From NCBI GenBank assembly GCA_023407575.1, contig JAEYLX010000027.1:135836-199835 (forward strand): a DNA stretch of 64,000 nt. Direction: 5' to 3'. Below, in pieces: positions 1 to 8,847 of the stretch. This DNA is from Bacillota bacterium (GTDB taxonomy: Bacteria; Bacillota; Clostridia; Lachnospirales; Lachnospiraceae). The notes under the pieces are model-generated. The model searched no databases and had not been told where the DNA came from. It saw nothing but the letters and a program-made list of their open reading frames with translations. Made by a program: the position numbers and the translations under genes. The stretch's first letter is position 1. Each line of letters opens with the position of its first letter.

Positions 1-66
1 GAAGCATTGAATGACCTTCTTTTAAGAGATAAGAGAAAAGAATATAAAACCTTAGAGTGGGACTAG
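1..66 (+). CDS. gpsA: C-terminal end of NAD(P)H-dependent glycerol-3-phosphate dehydrogenase (partial)
   Basis: Only the last 21 codons are present, read in frame from base 1 to a TAG at 64-66, ending LRDKRKEYKTLEWD. The tail resembles GpsA C-termini of clostridia (a leucine-rich helix followed by LMLRDKK-like residues). GpsA makes sn-glycerol-3-phosphate for phospholipid synthesis in the cytoplasm. The identity is supported by position, because gpsA lies just upstream of spoIVA in Bacillus and clostridia. The call rests on a short tail and on synteny. Confidence 0.6.
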   Translation, partial: EALNDLLLRDKRKEYKTLEWD

Positions 67-115
67 CTTCAAGTCTGAATTCATTTCATTTATTCGCTTA
101 ATAATTATTATAATA

Positions 116-194
116 TACACAGTAACCTGATTTCTTAGCGTTTGTATTGTACTTGAGCCAAACGCTAAGATCATCAGTTGCTGTGTATTTTTTT
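116..194 (+). terminator. Long rho-independent terminator after gpsA
   Basis: A long interrupted hairpin pairs TACACAG...CTTAGCGTTT (116-143) with AAACGCTAAG...CTGTGTA (160-187) and is followed directly by seven T residues (188-194). It ends the gpsA transcript. Confidence 0.85.
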
Positions 195-259
195 GTTTCT
201 AATATTCTCCCAATCTACAAACTAAATAATAGTGCATATATTAACTTAGAGGTGATATT

Positions 260-433
260 ATGAACGACTGTAGCTTGATTTTTGCAATTACTGGTATTGC
301 GTGTGGACTGATAAATTGCTGTTCGGATGACGAGTTATCCATTATATCAGCAGCAGCAACGCAACTAGGAGATACACTGGATACCTATTTAACTCAAAAG
401 GAAGTATGTGAAGGACGACAACGAACACCTTAA
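260..433 (+). CDS. Small Cys-rich conserved protein (DUF6774-like)
   Basis: A 57-codon ORF begins at an ATG preceded by AGAGGTGAT (248-256) and ends in TAA at 431-433. The product has a hydrophobic, Cys-containing N-terminal half (ITGIACGLINCCSDDEL) followed by a polar helix with TQLGDTL. Small proteins of this pattern, with an IACxIxxCCSDDEL core, occur in Lachnospiraceae and I associate them with DUF6774; function unknown. It sits alone between the gpsA terminator and spoIVA. The good ribosome binding site and recognisable core make it a real gene despite its size. Confidence 0.65.
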   Translation: MNDCSLIFAITGIACGLINCCSDDELSIISAAATQLGDTLDTYLTQKEVCEGRQRTP

Positions 434-499
434 GAAATCTATACTACATAGGAATAGTTTTGCAGGTGAAATAACATCTCTGCGGTTAACTAAAAAACG

Positions 500-530
500 T
501 TGTATTTGAATAAATATAACATCATAGAAT
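500..530 (+). promoter_or_regulatory. Possible sigma-E type promoter of spoIVA
   Basis: CATAGAAT at 523-530 resembles the sigma-E -10 consensus CATACAAT, with a weak -35-like TTGTATT at 500-506. In Bacillus spoIVA is transcribed by mother-cell sigma-E, which motivated the search. The -35 match and spacing are poor, so this is only a candidate. Confidence 0.25.
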
Positions 531-576
531 TAAACTGCCCTGCATATCTTTAACTATAACCAGAAGGAGGTTGGAT

Positions 577-2055
577 ATGTTAGGGCAGTTTGATGTTTAT
601 AATGATATTCAGGCTAGGACAGGCGGTGAAATATACATAGGTGTGGTAGGTCCGGTCAGAACAGGAAAGTCTACCTTTATTAAAAGGTTTATGGATCTTT
701 TAGTAATACCAAATATTGAAGATGTCCATAGCAGAGAAAGAGCAATTGATGAATTGCCTCAGGCAGCGGCTGGTAGAACAATTATGACTACAGAGCCCAA
801 ATTTATACCAAAGGAAGCTGCTGAAATAGCTTTTGACGACGAAACAAAAGTAAAAATCCGTTTGATTGACTGTGTTGGATACATGGTAGATGGAGCTGCC
901 GGCCATATTGAAAACCAGCAGGAAAGAATGGTTAAAACACCTTGGTTTGATCATGAGATTCCATTCACTCAGGCAGCAGAACTTGGAACGAAAAAAGTTA
1001 TCAATGATCATTCCACAATTGGTATCGTAATTACTACGGACGGCAGTTTTGGTGAAATCGGAAGAGGTAATTATAGAGCTCCAGAAGAGAAAACAATTGC
1101 TGAATTAAAGAATCTGGGTAAGCCATTTATTGTGCTTTTGAATACAGTAAAGCCTTACTCCAATGAAACCTTAAAACTAGCGGATGAAATGGCTATGGAA
1201 TATAATGTTCCTGTTCTTCCGGTTAATGTGGAGCAACTGAAAAAAGATGATATTAACAAAATCATGGAGTCTATTTTATCAGTGTTCCCAATTACTGAGT
1301 TGGACTTCTATATGCCGAAATGGGCAGAAATGCTTCCTAATAACCACTGGATAAAGGTTGATTTAATTGCAACGGTTAGGGACTTATTCCAAAATATCTC
1401 TCAAGTTAAGGATGCAAAGGCACAGAACTTTAATACCGATAGTGAATTTGTAAAGAAGTTCAAAATCGACAAGGTTGATATGCAGGATGGTACTGTAAGT
1501 GTAGATATTGAATTTGACGATACTTATTATTATCAAATTCTTAGTGACCTCATTGGGGTACCAATTAACGGAGAATATCAGTTAATTACTACCTTAAGAG
1601 ACCTTGCTGCCAAAAAATCGGAGTATGAAACTGTATCACAGGCGGCACAACAGGTACGCTCAAAGGGTTATGGCATTGTTACGCCTCTTAAGCAGGAAAT
1701 TCGCATTGAAGAACCAGAGGTAATGAAGCATGGTAATAAATTTGGTGTAAAAATTAAGGCCAGTGCTCCGTCCATTCATATGATAAAAGCAGATATCATG
1801 ACAGAAGTTGCACCGATTGTAGGAAATGAAGAGCAAGCCAGAGACCTTATCACTTATATTAATGCCAATGCTAAGGATAATCCTGAGGGTATTTGGGAAA
1901 CCAATATCTTTGGAAAGACAGTTCGTCAGTTAGTGGATGATGGAATTAATTCAAAAATTAATAAATTGACGGATGAAAGTCAATTAAAACTTCAGGATAC
2001 CATGCAACGCATTATCAATGATAGCAACGGTGGACTGATCTGTATTATAATTTAG
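577..2055 (+). CDS. spoIVA: Stage IV sporulation protein A, spore coat morphogenetic ATPase
   Basis: SpoIVA is the mother-cell ATPase that polymerises on the forespore surface and forms the base layer on which the spore coat assembles. The product is 492 residues, the same length as Bacillus SpoIVA. Walker A is GPVRTGKST (about residues 25-33), followed by the conserved DELPQAAAGRTIMTTEPKF segment, and the C-terminus is the typical GGLICIII used in membrane anchoring with SpoVM. An in-frame TTG at 571 abuts the AAGGAGG box; the ATG at 577, six bases after it, is the better start. It is monocistronic, with a strong terminator downstream. Its presence shows that the organism is a spore former. 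Confidence 0.97.
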   Translation: MLGQFDVYNDIQARTGGEIYIGVVGPVRTGKSTFIKRFMDLLVIPNIEDVHSRERAIDELPQAAAGRTIMTTEPKFIPKEAAEIAFDDETKVKIRLIDCVGYMVDGAAGHIENQQERMVKTPWFDHEIPFTQAAELGTKKVINDHSTIGIVITTDGSFGEIGRGNYRAPEEKTIAELKNLGKPFIVLLNTVKPYSNETLKLADEMAMEYNVPVLPVNVEQLKKDDINKIMESILSVFPITELDFYMPKWAEMLPNNHWIKVDLIATVRDLFQNISQVKDAKAQNFNTDSEFVKKFKIDKVDMQDGTVSVDIEFDDTYYYQILSDLIGVPINGEYQLITTLRDLAAKKSEYETVSQAAQQVRSKGYGIVTPLKQEIRIEEPEVMKHGNKFGVKIKASAPSIHMIKADIMTEVAPIVGNEEQARDLITYINANAKDNPEGIWETNIFGKTVRQLVDDGINSKINKLTDESQLKLQDTMQRIINDSNGGLICIII

Positions 2056-2070
2056 TATTCGTGCGCCTAT

Positions 2071-2114
2071 AAGCTGCCTAAGATGCGATATTCGTATTTT
2101 GGCAGCTTTGTTTT
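2071..2114 (+). terminator. Rho-independent terminator after spoIVA
   Basis: AAGCTGCC (2071-2078) pairs with GGCAGCTT (2101-2108), and the inner AAGATGCGA pairs with TCGTATTTT including G-U pairs. TGTTTT follows. Confidence 0.88.
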
Positions 2115-2285
2115 ATATCATAGTATTTTTATGTCATAGAAATACAGTGTAGTTGTACACTTTTCTTTTTGTTAACAATTACTTAATGAAAATGGGTTAA
2201 GAATGATTGTGAAGGTCCTAAAATTAGCTAATATCCTTTATATTTGTTGATTGTGACTAATTTCAAAAAATACTTTGACACATAG

Positions 2286-2314
2286 TTGACAAAAACAATC
2301 TCATTTGTTATTAT
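2286..2314 (+). promoter_or_regulatory. Vegetative sigma-A promoter of the NlpC/P60 gene
   Basis: TTGACA at 2286-2291, a 17-bp spacer and TATTAT at 2309-2314 match the sigma-A consensus at 11 of 12 positions. The transcript would have a leader of about 120 nt before the ATG at 2441. Confidence 0.7.
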
Positions 2315-2328
2315 ATTGCTGTAACATA

Positions 2329-2362
2329 TTTAACAATTGCGTAATAATTAGTTTAACAATTG
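2329..2362 (+). repeat. Direct repeat of TTTAACAATTG downstream of the -10 box
   Basis: Two identical 11-bp copies lie at 2329-2339 and 2352-2362, 23 bp apart start to start (about two helical turns), right after the promoter. The CAATTG core is palindromic. They could be a regulator binding site; no regulator is identified. Confidence 0.45.
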
Positions 2363-2440
2363 TAAAGAATTAAAGTTACATAGGGAACAACATAGTATTT
2401 CTTAAGCTAGAACAATAAACTATTGGAGGACGTAACTTCT

Positions 2441-3526
2441 ATGAATAGGAAACTTCTCAAGCTTTCCATGGCATGTGTAGCAGGCGCAATCATTTGCACA
2501 GCCATTCCCCAAACAGCAAGTGCCTATGAAGAAGCAGTAGCAGGATTTATTTACGATAAAGATTCGGCCAGTGGTTCTAACACATCGAATAACGTAACCG
2601 CAGTTAATTTATCCATAAAAGACATTCCTATTCCAGGATATAAAGCAGTTGCAATTGCTAATGTCGATACGAATTTAATTATTCGTGAAGCACCAGGTGA
2701 AGATAAAAAGCAAATTGGAAAGTTACCAAAGGATGCAGGCTGCGATATCATTGAAGAAGATAATAATGGTTGGACAAAAATTTCCGCAGAGACTTCAATG
2801 GGAAAAACCTTAACTGGTTATGTTAAAAGTGAATATTTGTATACAGGCCAAAAAGCTACTAACTTAGCAAGAGAAGTTGGAAACTACATTGCAACATCAA
2901 ATACCAATGGACTTAATTTAAGAAAAGAGCCTACTACAGATTCTGAAATCATTGATCGAATTGCAGCAGGTGAAGAATTAATTGTATTAGATTGTAAAGT
3001 AATTACAGATGGAAAAGACTATAGTGTTTGGGTAAAGGTAAGTCTTGATAGTGATACGGAAGAAGGCTCCGTTGCATATGTTGCTAAGGATTTTGTAGAT
3101 ATTCAATTTAGATTGCCTCGTGCTTTATCTCTACAGGAAATCCAGTATGGTAGTGGTGTATCACAGACTCGTGTTAATCTGATTAATTATGCCAGAGAAC
3201 ATCTTGGAGAAAGATATGTATGGGGTGGTACTCGTTTAGGCGTTGGCGTTGACTGCTCTGGTTTTACACAGCAGCTGTATAAATTAATTGGATATTCAAT
3301 CTCCAGAACTTCTAGAAGTCAGGCAGTTAGCGGAACTAAGATTAGTGCCTCTGAATTAAAGCCGGGTGATTTGGTATTCTACGGAAGCTCAAGCTATATC
3401 AACCACGTAGCAATGTATATTGGTAATGGCCAGATTATACATGCAAGTAATAAGCGTGATGGTATTAAGATTTCCAATATGAATTATCGTACTCCAGTTA
3501 AGTATGTAAGATACATTAAAAACTAA
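2441..3526 (+). CDS. Secreted SH3-domain NlpC/P60 peptidoglycan hydrolase
   Basis: This is a predicted exported cell-wall peptidase, probably a gamma-D-glutamyl-diamino acid endopeptidase. A signal peptide (residues 1-28, cleavage after TASA) is followed by two bacterial SH3-type wall-binding repeats (about 50-130 and 140-225, the second with GLNLRKEPTTDSEI) and a C-terminal NlpC/P60 domain. The catalytic Cys272 lies in DCSGF, His322 in NHVAMYIG and the third polar residue is His334 in IIHAS. The start is ATG 2441 behind GGAGGA; an in-frame TTG at 2423 lies upstream of that box and is rejected. It is a single gene with its own promoter and terminator. The exact bond cleaved is inferred from the family. 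Confidence 0.9.
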   Translation: MNRKLLKLSMACVAGAIICTAIPQTASAYEEAVAGFIYDKDSASGSNTSNNVTAVNLSIKDIPIPGYKAVAIANVDTNLIIREAPGEDKKQIGKLPKDAGCDIIEEDNNGWTKISAETSMGKTLTGYVKSEYLYTGQKATNLAREVGNYIATSNTNGLNLRKEPTTDSEIIDRIAAGEELIVLDCKVITDGKDYSVWVKVSLDSDTEEGSVAYVAKDFVDIQFRLPRALSLQEIQYGSGVSQTRVNLINYAREHLGERYVWGGTRLGVGVDCSGFTQQLYKLIGYSISRTSRSQAVSGTKISASELKPGDLVFYGSSSYINHVAMYIGNGQIIHASNKRDGIKISNMNYRTPVKYVRYIKN

Positions 3527-3579
3527 GTATAAAAGGTAGTTCTTTCATACAGATAATAATAAATAATTTAGTAAAATTA

Positions 3580-3614
3580 GCGCGTCGTAAATACTACGGC
3601 GCGTTCTCTTTTTG
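3580..3614 (+). terminator. Rho-independent terminator after the NlpC/P60 gene
   Basis: A GC-rich stem, GCGCGTCGTA with TACGGCGCGT around an AATAC loop, is followed by TCTCTTTTT. Confidence 0.85.
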
Positions 3615-3811
3615 TCAATAATAGAGTAGGTAAGGTACAAACATCCTTGGAAGTGTTAATTAGGTATGGATTGAATTTAAATATAATAAACTAACAAATT
3701 AATGAAACGTTAATAAAAAGTATAGTCGGATAAGATTGACAGTTTCATTGGCAAATTCTATAATATCGATACTAGGACGAATTAAATCTTGATGGACAGG
3801 AGTATACTGAA

Positions 3812-5479
3812 ATGGAAATTATTTTTTATTTTTTAGTTATAACACTGGGATTAGTGATATGGAGTATTAGTGCAGAGCAAAGAGACAAGAAAAATCTCAT
3901 AATACGCCTGAAAGACCAATGGGGGTTACCACCTGTACAAGAATACTCCGCAGAAAAGTATGAGTCTTTAAAGGTTTTCTATCATTCCTTGCAGGATGAG
4001 ACTAAGGATGTTGATGATATTACCTGGAATGATTTGGATATGGATGAGATTTTTGAACTTATAAATAACACCCAGTGCTCTATTGGAGAAGAATATTTAT
4101 ATGCATTGCTTCGTAAGCCTTGTTTTTCTGTTAATGAATTGGAGGAACGTGATCGTATTATTAAATATTTTTCCACCCATGAAAAGGAGCGTGTCTTACT
4201 GCAAACAAAATTAAATTTCATAGGTAAGTTTACACGAATTACGATTTATGATTATTTAAGTAAGGTAGAGCAGTTAAAGCCAAATAAAAACCTCCCTCAC
4301 TATCTTATGAATTTGTCACTTATTATTTCCATTGCACTAATTTTTGTAATACCTCAAGTCGGTGGTGTGTTAACCATATTGTGTATTGGTAATAATATAA
4401 TGCAATATTATAGAGAAAAGTCGAAGATAGAACATTTTCTTTCTGTTTTTGCATTTATATGCCGTCTTCTTGATAGTGCGAAAGATATTTATCAGGCTGA
4501 TATGCCTGAGCTTAGTGCCTATACTAGGGCACTTAAGGAAGATTGTGATAAATTTAAAGGATTTAAAAGAGGAGCTGCATTTGTAACAGCAAAAAAAGCA
4601 AGCGGCAATTTAATCGATATGATATTTGATTATTTTCGTATGTTGTTTCACATCGACCTAATTAAATTTAACTCTATGTTAGGTTTCTTCAAAGAAAATC
4701 GCGCAACATTTAATCGTATTTTTAAAAATATAGGATTACTGGACAGTATGATTGCAGTAGCGTCCTTTCGTGAGTACCTGCCGTATTATTCGTTACCGGC
4801 TTTAAATAACGAAAAGAAAAGAAGCCTTAACGTAAAGGACTTATTCCACCCTTTAATCGGAGAACCGGTTCCTAATTCTATAACAGAACAAAGCTCGGTA
4901 CTAATTACTGGTTCCAATGCTTCTGGCAAATCAACCTTTATTAAGACCTTAGCGATTAACGCAATTTTATCTCAAACAATTTATACGTCCTCCAGTAAAA
5001 GCTATCAGGCAAATTGTTTTATGATATATTCATCTATGGCTTTAAAGGACAATCTATTTGATAAAGAAAGCTATTATATGGTGGAAATAAAGTCTTTGCT
5101 TCGAATCCTTAATCGCGTGAATGAGGAATATCCAACACTAATCTTCATTGATGAAGTGCTTCGTGGCACGAATACACTAGAGAGAATTGCGGCTTCTTCG
5201 AGAATTTTATCCTATTTATCAAAGAAGAATACAATGGTGTTTGCTGCAACCCATGATATTGAGCTTACGCAAATTCTTGAGAGAGAATATTCCAACTATC
5301 ATTTCCAGGAAAGAATTGAAGATAATGAAGTATTATTTGATTATAAACTTTATGTCGGAAAAGCTATCTCAAAAAATGCAATTAAGCTTTTAGATATGCT
5401 CAAATTTCCCAAAGAGATTACCAGATCTGCTGAACAAGCAGCGCAAGATTTCCTGACGAAGGGTGAATGGAGTCATTAG
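3812..5479 (+). CDS. Membrane-associated MutS-family ATPase (MutS domain V protein)
   Basis: The 555-residue protein carries only the C-terminal ATPase part of MutS, with Walker A GSNASGKST near residues 366-375 and Walker B LIFIDEVLRGTNT about 80 residues later. It lacks the mismatch-binding N-terminal domain. Instead it has an N-terminal hydrophobic helix (residues 2-20) and a hydrophobic pair around 166-205 (LIISIALIFVIPQVGGV), suggesting membrane anchoring. Proteins of this architecture are common in Firmicutes and usually annotated as MutS-related; the role is not established and need not be mismatch repair. The start is an ATG behind GGACAGGAG. It lies upstream of rnhA and mutSL but is transcribed with its own spacing. 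Confidence 0.8.
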   Translation: MEIIFYFLVITLGLVIWSISAEQRDKKNLIIRLKDQWGLPPVQEYSAEKYESLKVFYHSLQDETKDVDDITWNDLDMDEIFELINNTQCSIGEEYLYALLRKPCFSVNELEERDRIIKYFSTHEKERVLLQTKLNFIGKFTRITIYDYLSKVEQLKPNKNLPHYLMNLSLIISIALIFVIPQVGGVLTILCIGNNIMQYYREKSKIEHFLSVFAFICRLLDSAKDIYQADMPELSAYTRALKEDCDKFKGFKRGAAFVTAKKASGNLIDMIFDYFRMLFHIDLIKFNSMLGFFKENRATFNRIFKNIGLLDSMIAVASFREYLPYYSLPALNNEKKRSLNVKDLFHPLIGEPVPNSITEQSSVLITGSNASGKSTFIKTLAINAILSQTIYTSSSKSYQANCFMIYSSMALKDNLFDKESYYMVEIKSLLRILNRVNEEYPTLIFIDEVLRGTNTLERIAASSRILSYLSKKNTMVFAATHDIELTQILEREYSNYHFQERIEDNEVLFDYKLYVGKAISKNAIKLLDMLKFPKEITRSAEQAAQDFLTKGEWSH

Positions 5480-5566
5480 AACAGGAAGGATGATAATATA
5501 TCCTTCGTTAAAAGAAGTGGGTTATGTAAAATTATAAGATAGCTATTAATTTAGGAGGATGGTTTC

Positions 5567-6043
5567 ATGAATGTAACGATTTATACGGATGGGTCCGCGA
5601 GAGGAAATCCGGATGGCCCAGGAGGTTACGGCACCATCCTGGTGTATGTGGATTCAAAGGGAGAAGTTCATGAGAGAGAGTTCAGTGCTGGATTTAAGAA
5701 GACCACGAATAACCGTATGGAGCTTATGGCAGCAGTGATTGGACTGGAGGCTCTTACAAAACCCTGTAAGGTGGTAATCTATTCTGACTCGCAGTATTTG
5801 GTAAAAGCCTTTAAGGAGCATTGGATTGATGGCTGGATAAAGAAAGGCTGGAAACGAAGTCAGAATGAACCTGTTAAGAATGTAGATATCTGGAAACGAC
5901 TACTCAAGGCAATGGAACCTCATCAGGTTAATTATGAATGGGTCAGGGGACACAATGGTCATCCCATGAACGAACGGTGCGATGTATTGGCAACAACTGC
6001 TGCAGACGGCAGTAACTTATTAGAGGATGTTATAAACGAATAA
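5567..6043 (+). CDS. rnhA: Ribonuclease HI
   Basis: RNase HI cleaves RNA in RNA-DNA hybrids (R-loops, Okazaki primers). The 158-residue protein is family length, with catalytic residues Asp8 (YTDGSARGN), Glu52 (NNRMEL), Asp74 (YSDSQYL) and Asp139 (NERCDVLA), plus the loop His129 in VRGHNGHP. The GWIKKGWKRSQNEPVKN segment is the basic substrate-binding protrusion seen in E. coli-type enzymes. The start is ATG 5567 behind AGGAGG. A terminator-like hairpin separates it from mutS. Confidence 0.96.
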   Translation: MNVTIYTDGSARGNPDGPGGYGTILVYVDSKGEVHEREFSAGFKKTTNNRMELMAAVIGLEALTKPCKVVIYSDSQYLVKAFKEHWIDGWIKKGWKRSQNEPVKNVDIWKRLLKAMEPHQVNYEWVRGHNGHPMNERCDVLATTAADGSNLLEDVINE

Positions 6044-6053
6044 CTATAACCTT

Positions 6054-6104
6054 AAAACCATTGCAATCAATTATCAGTATGCTATAATTGTAATGGTTTT
6101 TCAA
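6054..6104 (+). terminator. Terminator after rnhA, overlapping a possible mutS promoter
   Basis: AAAACCATTGCAAT (6054-6067) pairs with ATTGTAATGGTTTT (6087-6100) with one G-U pair, followed by T residues. Within the loop a TATAAT (6083-6088) lies 16 bp after TTGCAA (6061-6066), so the same stretch could hold the mutS promoter. The terminator is well supported, the promoter less so. Confidence 0.65.
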
Positions 6105-6132
6105 TTTATATTACAAAGGAAGGTACTTCACC

Positions 6133-8829
6133 ATGACCCAATTAACTCCTATGATGCAGCAATATATGCAAATTAAAGAACAATATAAGGATTGCATCTT
6201 ATTTTATCGTTTGGGTGATTTCTATGAAATGTTTTTCGAAGATGCAACTACCTGCTCCAAGGAACTTGAAATTGTTCTAACTGGCAAGAGTATCGGTCAG
6301 GAAGAGCGTGCCCCGATGTGTGGTGTGCCTTATCATGCCGTAGAAGGATATTTAAGCAAATTAGTCAGCAGAGGGTATCGTGTAGCCATCTGTGAACAGG
6401 TTGAGGACCCAAAGGCAACGAAAGGGATTGTAAAACGCGAGGTTGTTCGAATCGTAACGCCGGGAACTAATTTAAATACCCAGGTGCTGGACGAGTCTAA
6501 AAATAATTATTTAATGGCAATAGTACATACAACAAATGCATATGGAATCTCAACAGTGGATGTTACAACTGGGGATTATTATGTGACCGAGGTGGATACA
6601 GAACGCAAGTTAATGGATGAAATCTATAAGTGGTCACCCTCTGAAATTATTAGTAATGACACCTTCTTTGTATCCGGTGTAAATCTGGAACAGATAAAAA
6701 ATATAGGTAATCTAACCCTTTCCCCATTGGAACCCTGGTATTTTGACGACGCTTTATGTGTTAGAGCTTTAAAAGAGCATTTTAAAATTGGGACAATGGA
6801 TGGCCTTGGGTTAAAGGATTATACCATTGGTGTAATTGCTGCTGGCTGTATTATGCAGTTCTTAACAGAGACTCAAAAAAGTTCGCTTTCTCATATAACA
6901 AAGATTACTCCCTATACCTATGAAAAATATATGCTGTTGGATAGCTCCACTGTTAGAAACCTTGAATTGACCCAGACTATGCGTGAAAAAACGAAGAAGG
7001 GTTCCCTTCTATGGGTACTCGATAAGACAAAAACTGCAATGGGAGCAAGGCTTCTTCGAAGCTATATGGAGCAGCCTTTAATTGATTTGGAAATGATAAA
7101 TCAACGACTGGAGGCAGTAAGTCAGTTAAAAGACAATATGATAACCAGAGAGGAAATAAGGGAATACTTAAATCCAATCTATGATCTCGAGCGATTAATG
7201 AGTAAAGTTAGCTATAAAAGTGCTAACCCCAGAGATTTAATCGCATTTTCTGCTTCCTTATCCATGCTGCCACATATTAAATTTCTGATTAAGGAATTAG
7301 ATGCCTACCTTTGGAAAGAAATTCATGAAGAATTAGATATCTTAGATGATATCAGCGAATTAATTACGAAAGCAATTGCTGAAGAACCACCGATTAATGT
7401 AAAAGAGGGTGGAATGATCAAAGAAGGCTTTCATACTGAAGTAGACCGTTTAAGACTTGCCAAAACAGAAGGCAAGGATTGGTTAATGGAGTTGGAAACG
7501 AAAGAAAGAGAAGCAACCGGAATAAAGAACCTAAAAATACGTTTTAACCGAGTATTTGGCTATTACTTAGAGGTGACTAATTCCTACCAGAATTTAGTGC
7601 CTGCCAACTGGATTCGTAAACAAACACTGGCAAATGCAGAACGATATACAACCACAGAATTAAAGGAATTAGAAGACATTATTCTAGGTGCAGAAGATAA
7701 GTTGTTTTCCTTGGAGTATGATTTGTTCTGCGATATAAGAGATCAGATCGCGCTGGAGGTAAAACGAATCCAACAGACTGCCAAGGCGATTGCAAAAACA
7801 GATGTTTATGCCTCCTTAGCTGCTGTTGCAGAACTAAATAACTATATTAAACCCGTTATGAATACAGAAGGTTCTCTTCACATTAAGAACGGTAGACATC
7901 CGGTAGTGGAGAGAATGATTTCTCACGATATGTTTGTGGCAAATGACACCTTACTGGATAACAGGCAAAACCGAGTTTCGATTATCACTGGTCCCAATAT
8001 GGCGGGTAAATCTACCTATATGAGACAAACTGCTTTAATTGTATTGCTTGCCCAAATCGGTAGCTTTGTACCTGCAGAGCAAGCAACAATTAGTATTGTG
8101 GATCGCATTTTTACTCGTGTTGGTGCTTCGGATGACTTGGCTAGTGGACAAAGTACCTTTATGGTGGAGATGACCGAGGTAGCAAACATTCTTCGTAATG
8201 CAACGAAAAACAGTTTGTTAATCTTGGATGAAATTGGACGAGGGACGAGTACCTTTGATGGATTAAGTATTGCTTGGGCAGTTGTTGAACATATCAGTAA
8301 TCACCAGCTTCTTGGTGCAAAAACCTTGTTTGCCACTCATTATCATGAATTAACAGAGCTTGAGGGGCGTCTGGAAGGCGTAAATAATTATTGTATTGCT
8401 GTAAAGGAACAGGGAGAAGATATTGTCTTTCTTCGTAAAATTGTAAAGGGGGGTGCAGATAAGAGCTATGGTATTCAAGTTGCCAAGCTGGCAGGTGTAC
8501 CGGGGACGGTATTAAAAAGAGCAGCAGAAATTGTACTTGAATTATCTGGTAATGATCTTGCATTAAAGACCAAAAATATATCCGAAGCCGAAAAGGGTGA
8601 TAGTGAGTTAATACCGGAACAGTTATCCTTTGTAATAGGCCAAGCAGAGAATGAAAACTCAGAGAGTAAAAAGAAGAAAAAGAATACAGATCAATTTTCA
8701 TTATTTGCGATGAACGGGAATGAGGATATCATTTCAGAATTAAGAGATATTGATATTGCAAGATTAACCCCGCTCGATGCCATGAATAAGCTGTATCAGA
8801 TACAACGAAAGATAAAAGACCGTATTTAG
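6133..8829 (+). CDS. mutS: DNA mismatch repair protein MutS
   Basis: MutS recognises base mismatches and small loops and recruits MutL. The 898-residue protein has the mismatch-wedging Phe-X-Glu motif in GDFYEMF (F30-Y31-E32), connector and lever domains, and Walker A GPNMAGKST near residues 620-628, followed by ILDEIGRGTSTFDG (Walker B and signature) and ATHYHEL. A Lys-rich linker (SKKKKKN) precedes the C-terminal dimerisation helix. The start is ATG 6133 after AAAGGAAGG. Downstream, mutL follows after 18 bp, so the two are co-transcribed, matching the usual mutSL operon. Confidence 0.98.
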   Translation: MTQLTPMMQQYMQIKEQYKDCILFYRLGDFYEMFFEDATTCSKELEIVLTGKSIGQEERAPMCGVPYHAVEGYLSKLVSRGYRVAICEQVEDPKATKGIVKREVVRIVTPGTNLNTQVLDESKNNYLMAIVHTTNAYGISTVDVTTGDYYVTEVDTERKLMDEIYKWSPSEIISNDTFFVSGVNLEQIKNIGNLTLSPLEPWYFDDALCVRALKEHFKIGTMDGLGLKDYTIGVIAAGCIMQFLTETQKSSLSHITKITPYTYEKYMLLDSSTVRNLELTQTMREKTKKGSLLWVLDKTKTAMGARLLRSYMEQPLIDLEMINQRLEAVSQLKDNMITREEIREYLNPIYDLERLMSKVSYKSANPRDLIAFSASLSMLPHIKFLIKELDAYLWKEIHEELDILDDISELITKAIAEEPPINVKEGGMIKEGFHTEVDRLRLAKTEGKDWLMELETKEREATGIKNLKIRFNRVFGYYLEVTNSYQNLVPANWIRKQTLANAERYTTTELKELEDIILGAEDKLFSLEYDLFCDIRDQIALEVKRIQQTAKAIAKTDVYASLAAVAELNNYIKPVMNTEGSLHIKNGRHPVVERMISHDMFVANDTLLDNRQNRVSIITGPNMAGKSTYMRQTALIVLLAQIGSFVPAEQATISIVDRIFTRVGASDDLASGQSTFMVEMTEVANILRNATKNSLLILDEIGRGTSTFDGLSIAWAVVEHISNHQLLGAKTLFATHYHELTELEGRLEGVNNYCIAVKEQGEDIVFLRKIVKGGADKSYGIQVAKLAGVPGTVLKRAAEIVLELSGNDLALKTKNISEAEKGDSELIPEQLSFVIGQAENENSESKKKKKNTDQFSLFAMNGNEDIISELRDIDIARLTPLDAMNKLYQIQRKIKDRI

Positions 8830-8847
8830 AATGGAAGGGAGATTACT

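Noticed and set aside
700..1011. Antisense ORF in spoIVA
   Set aside because: Opposite-strand shadow of a certain gene, no ribosome binding site.
8294..8701. 135-codon antisense ORF in mutS
   Set aside because: Shadow frame, low-complexity translation, no start signal.
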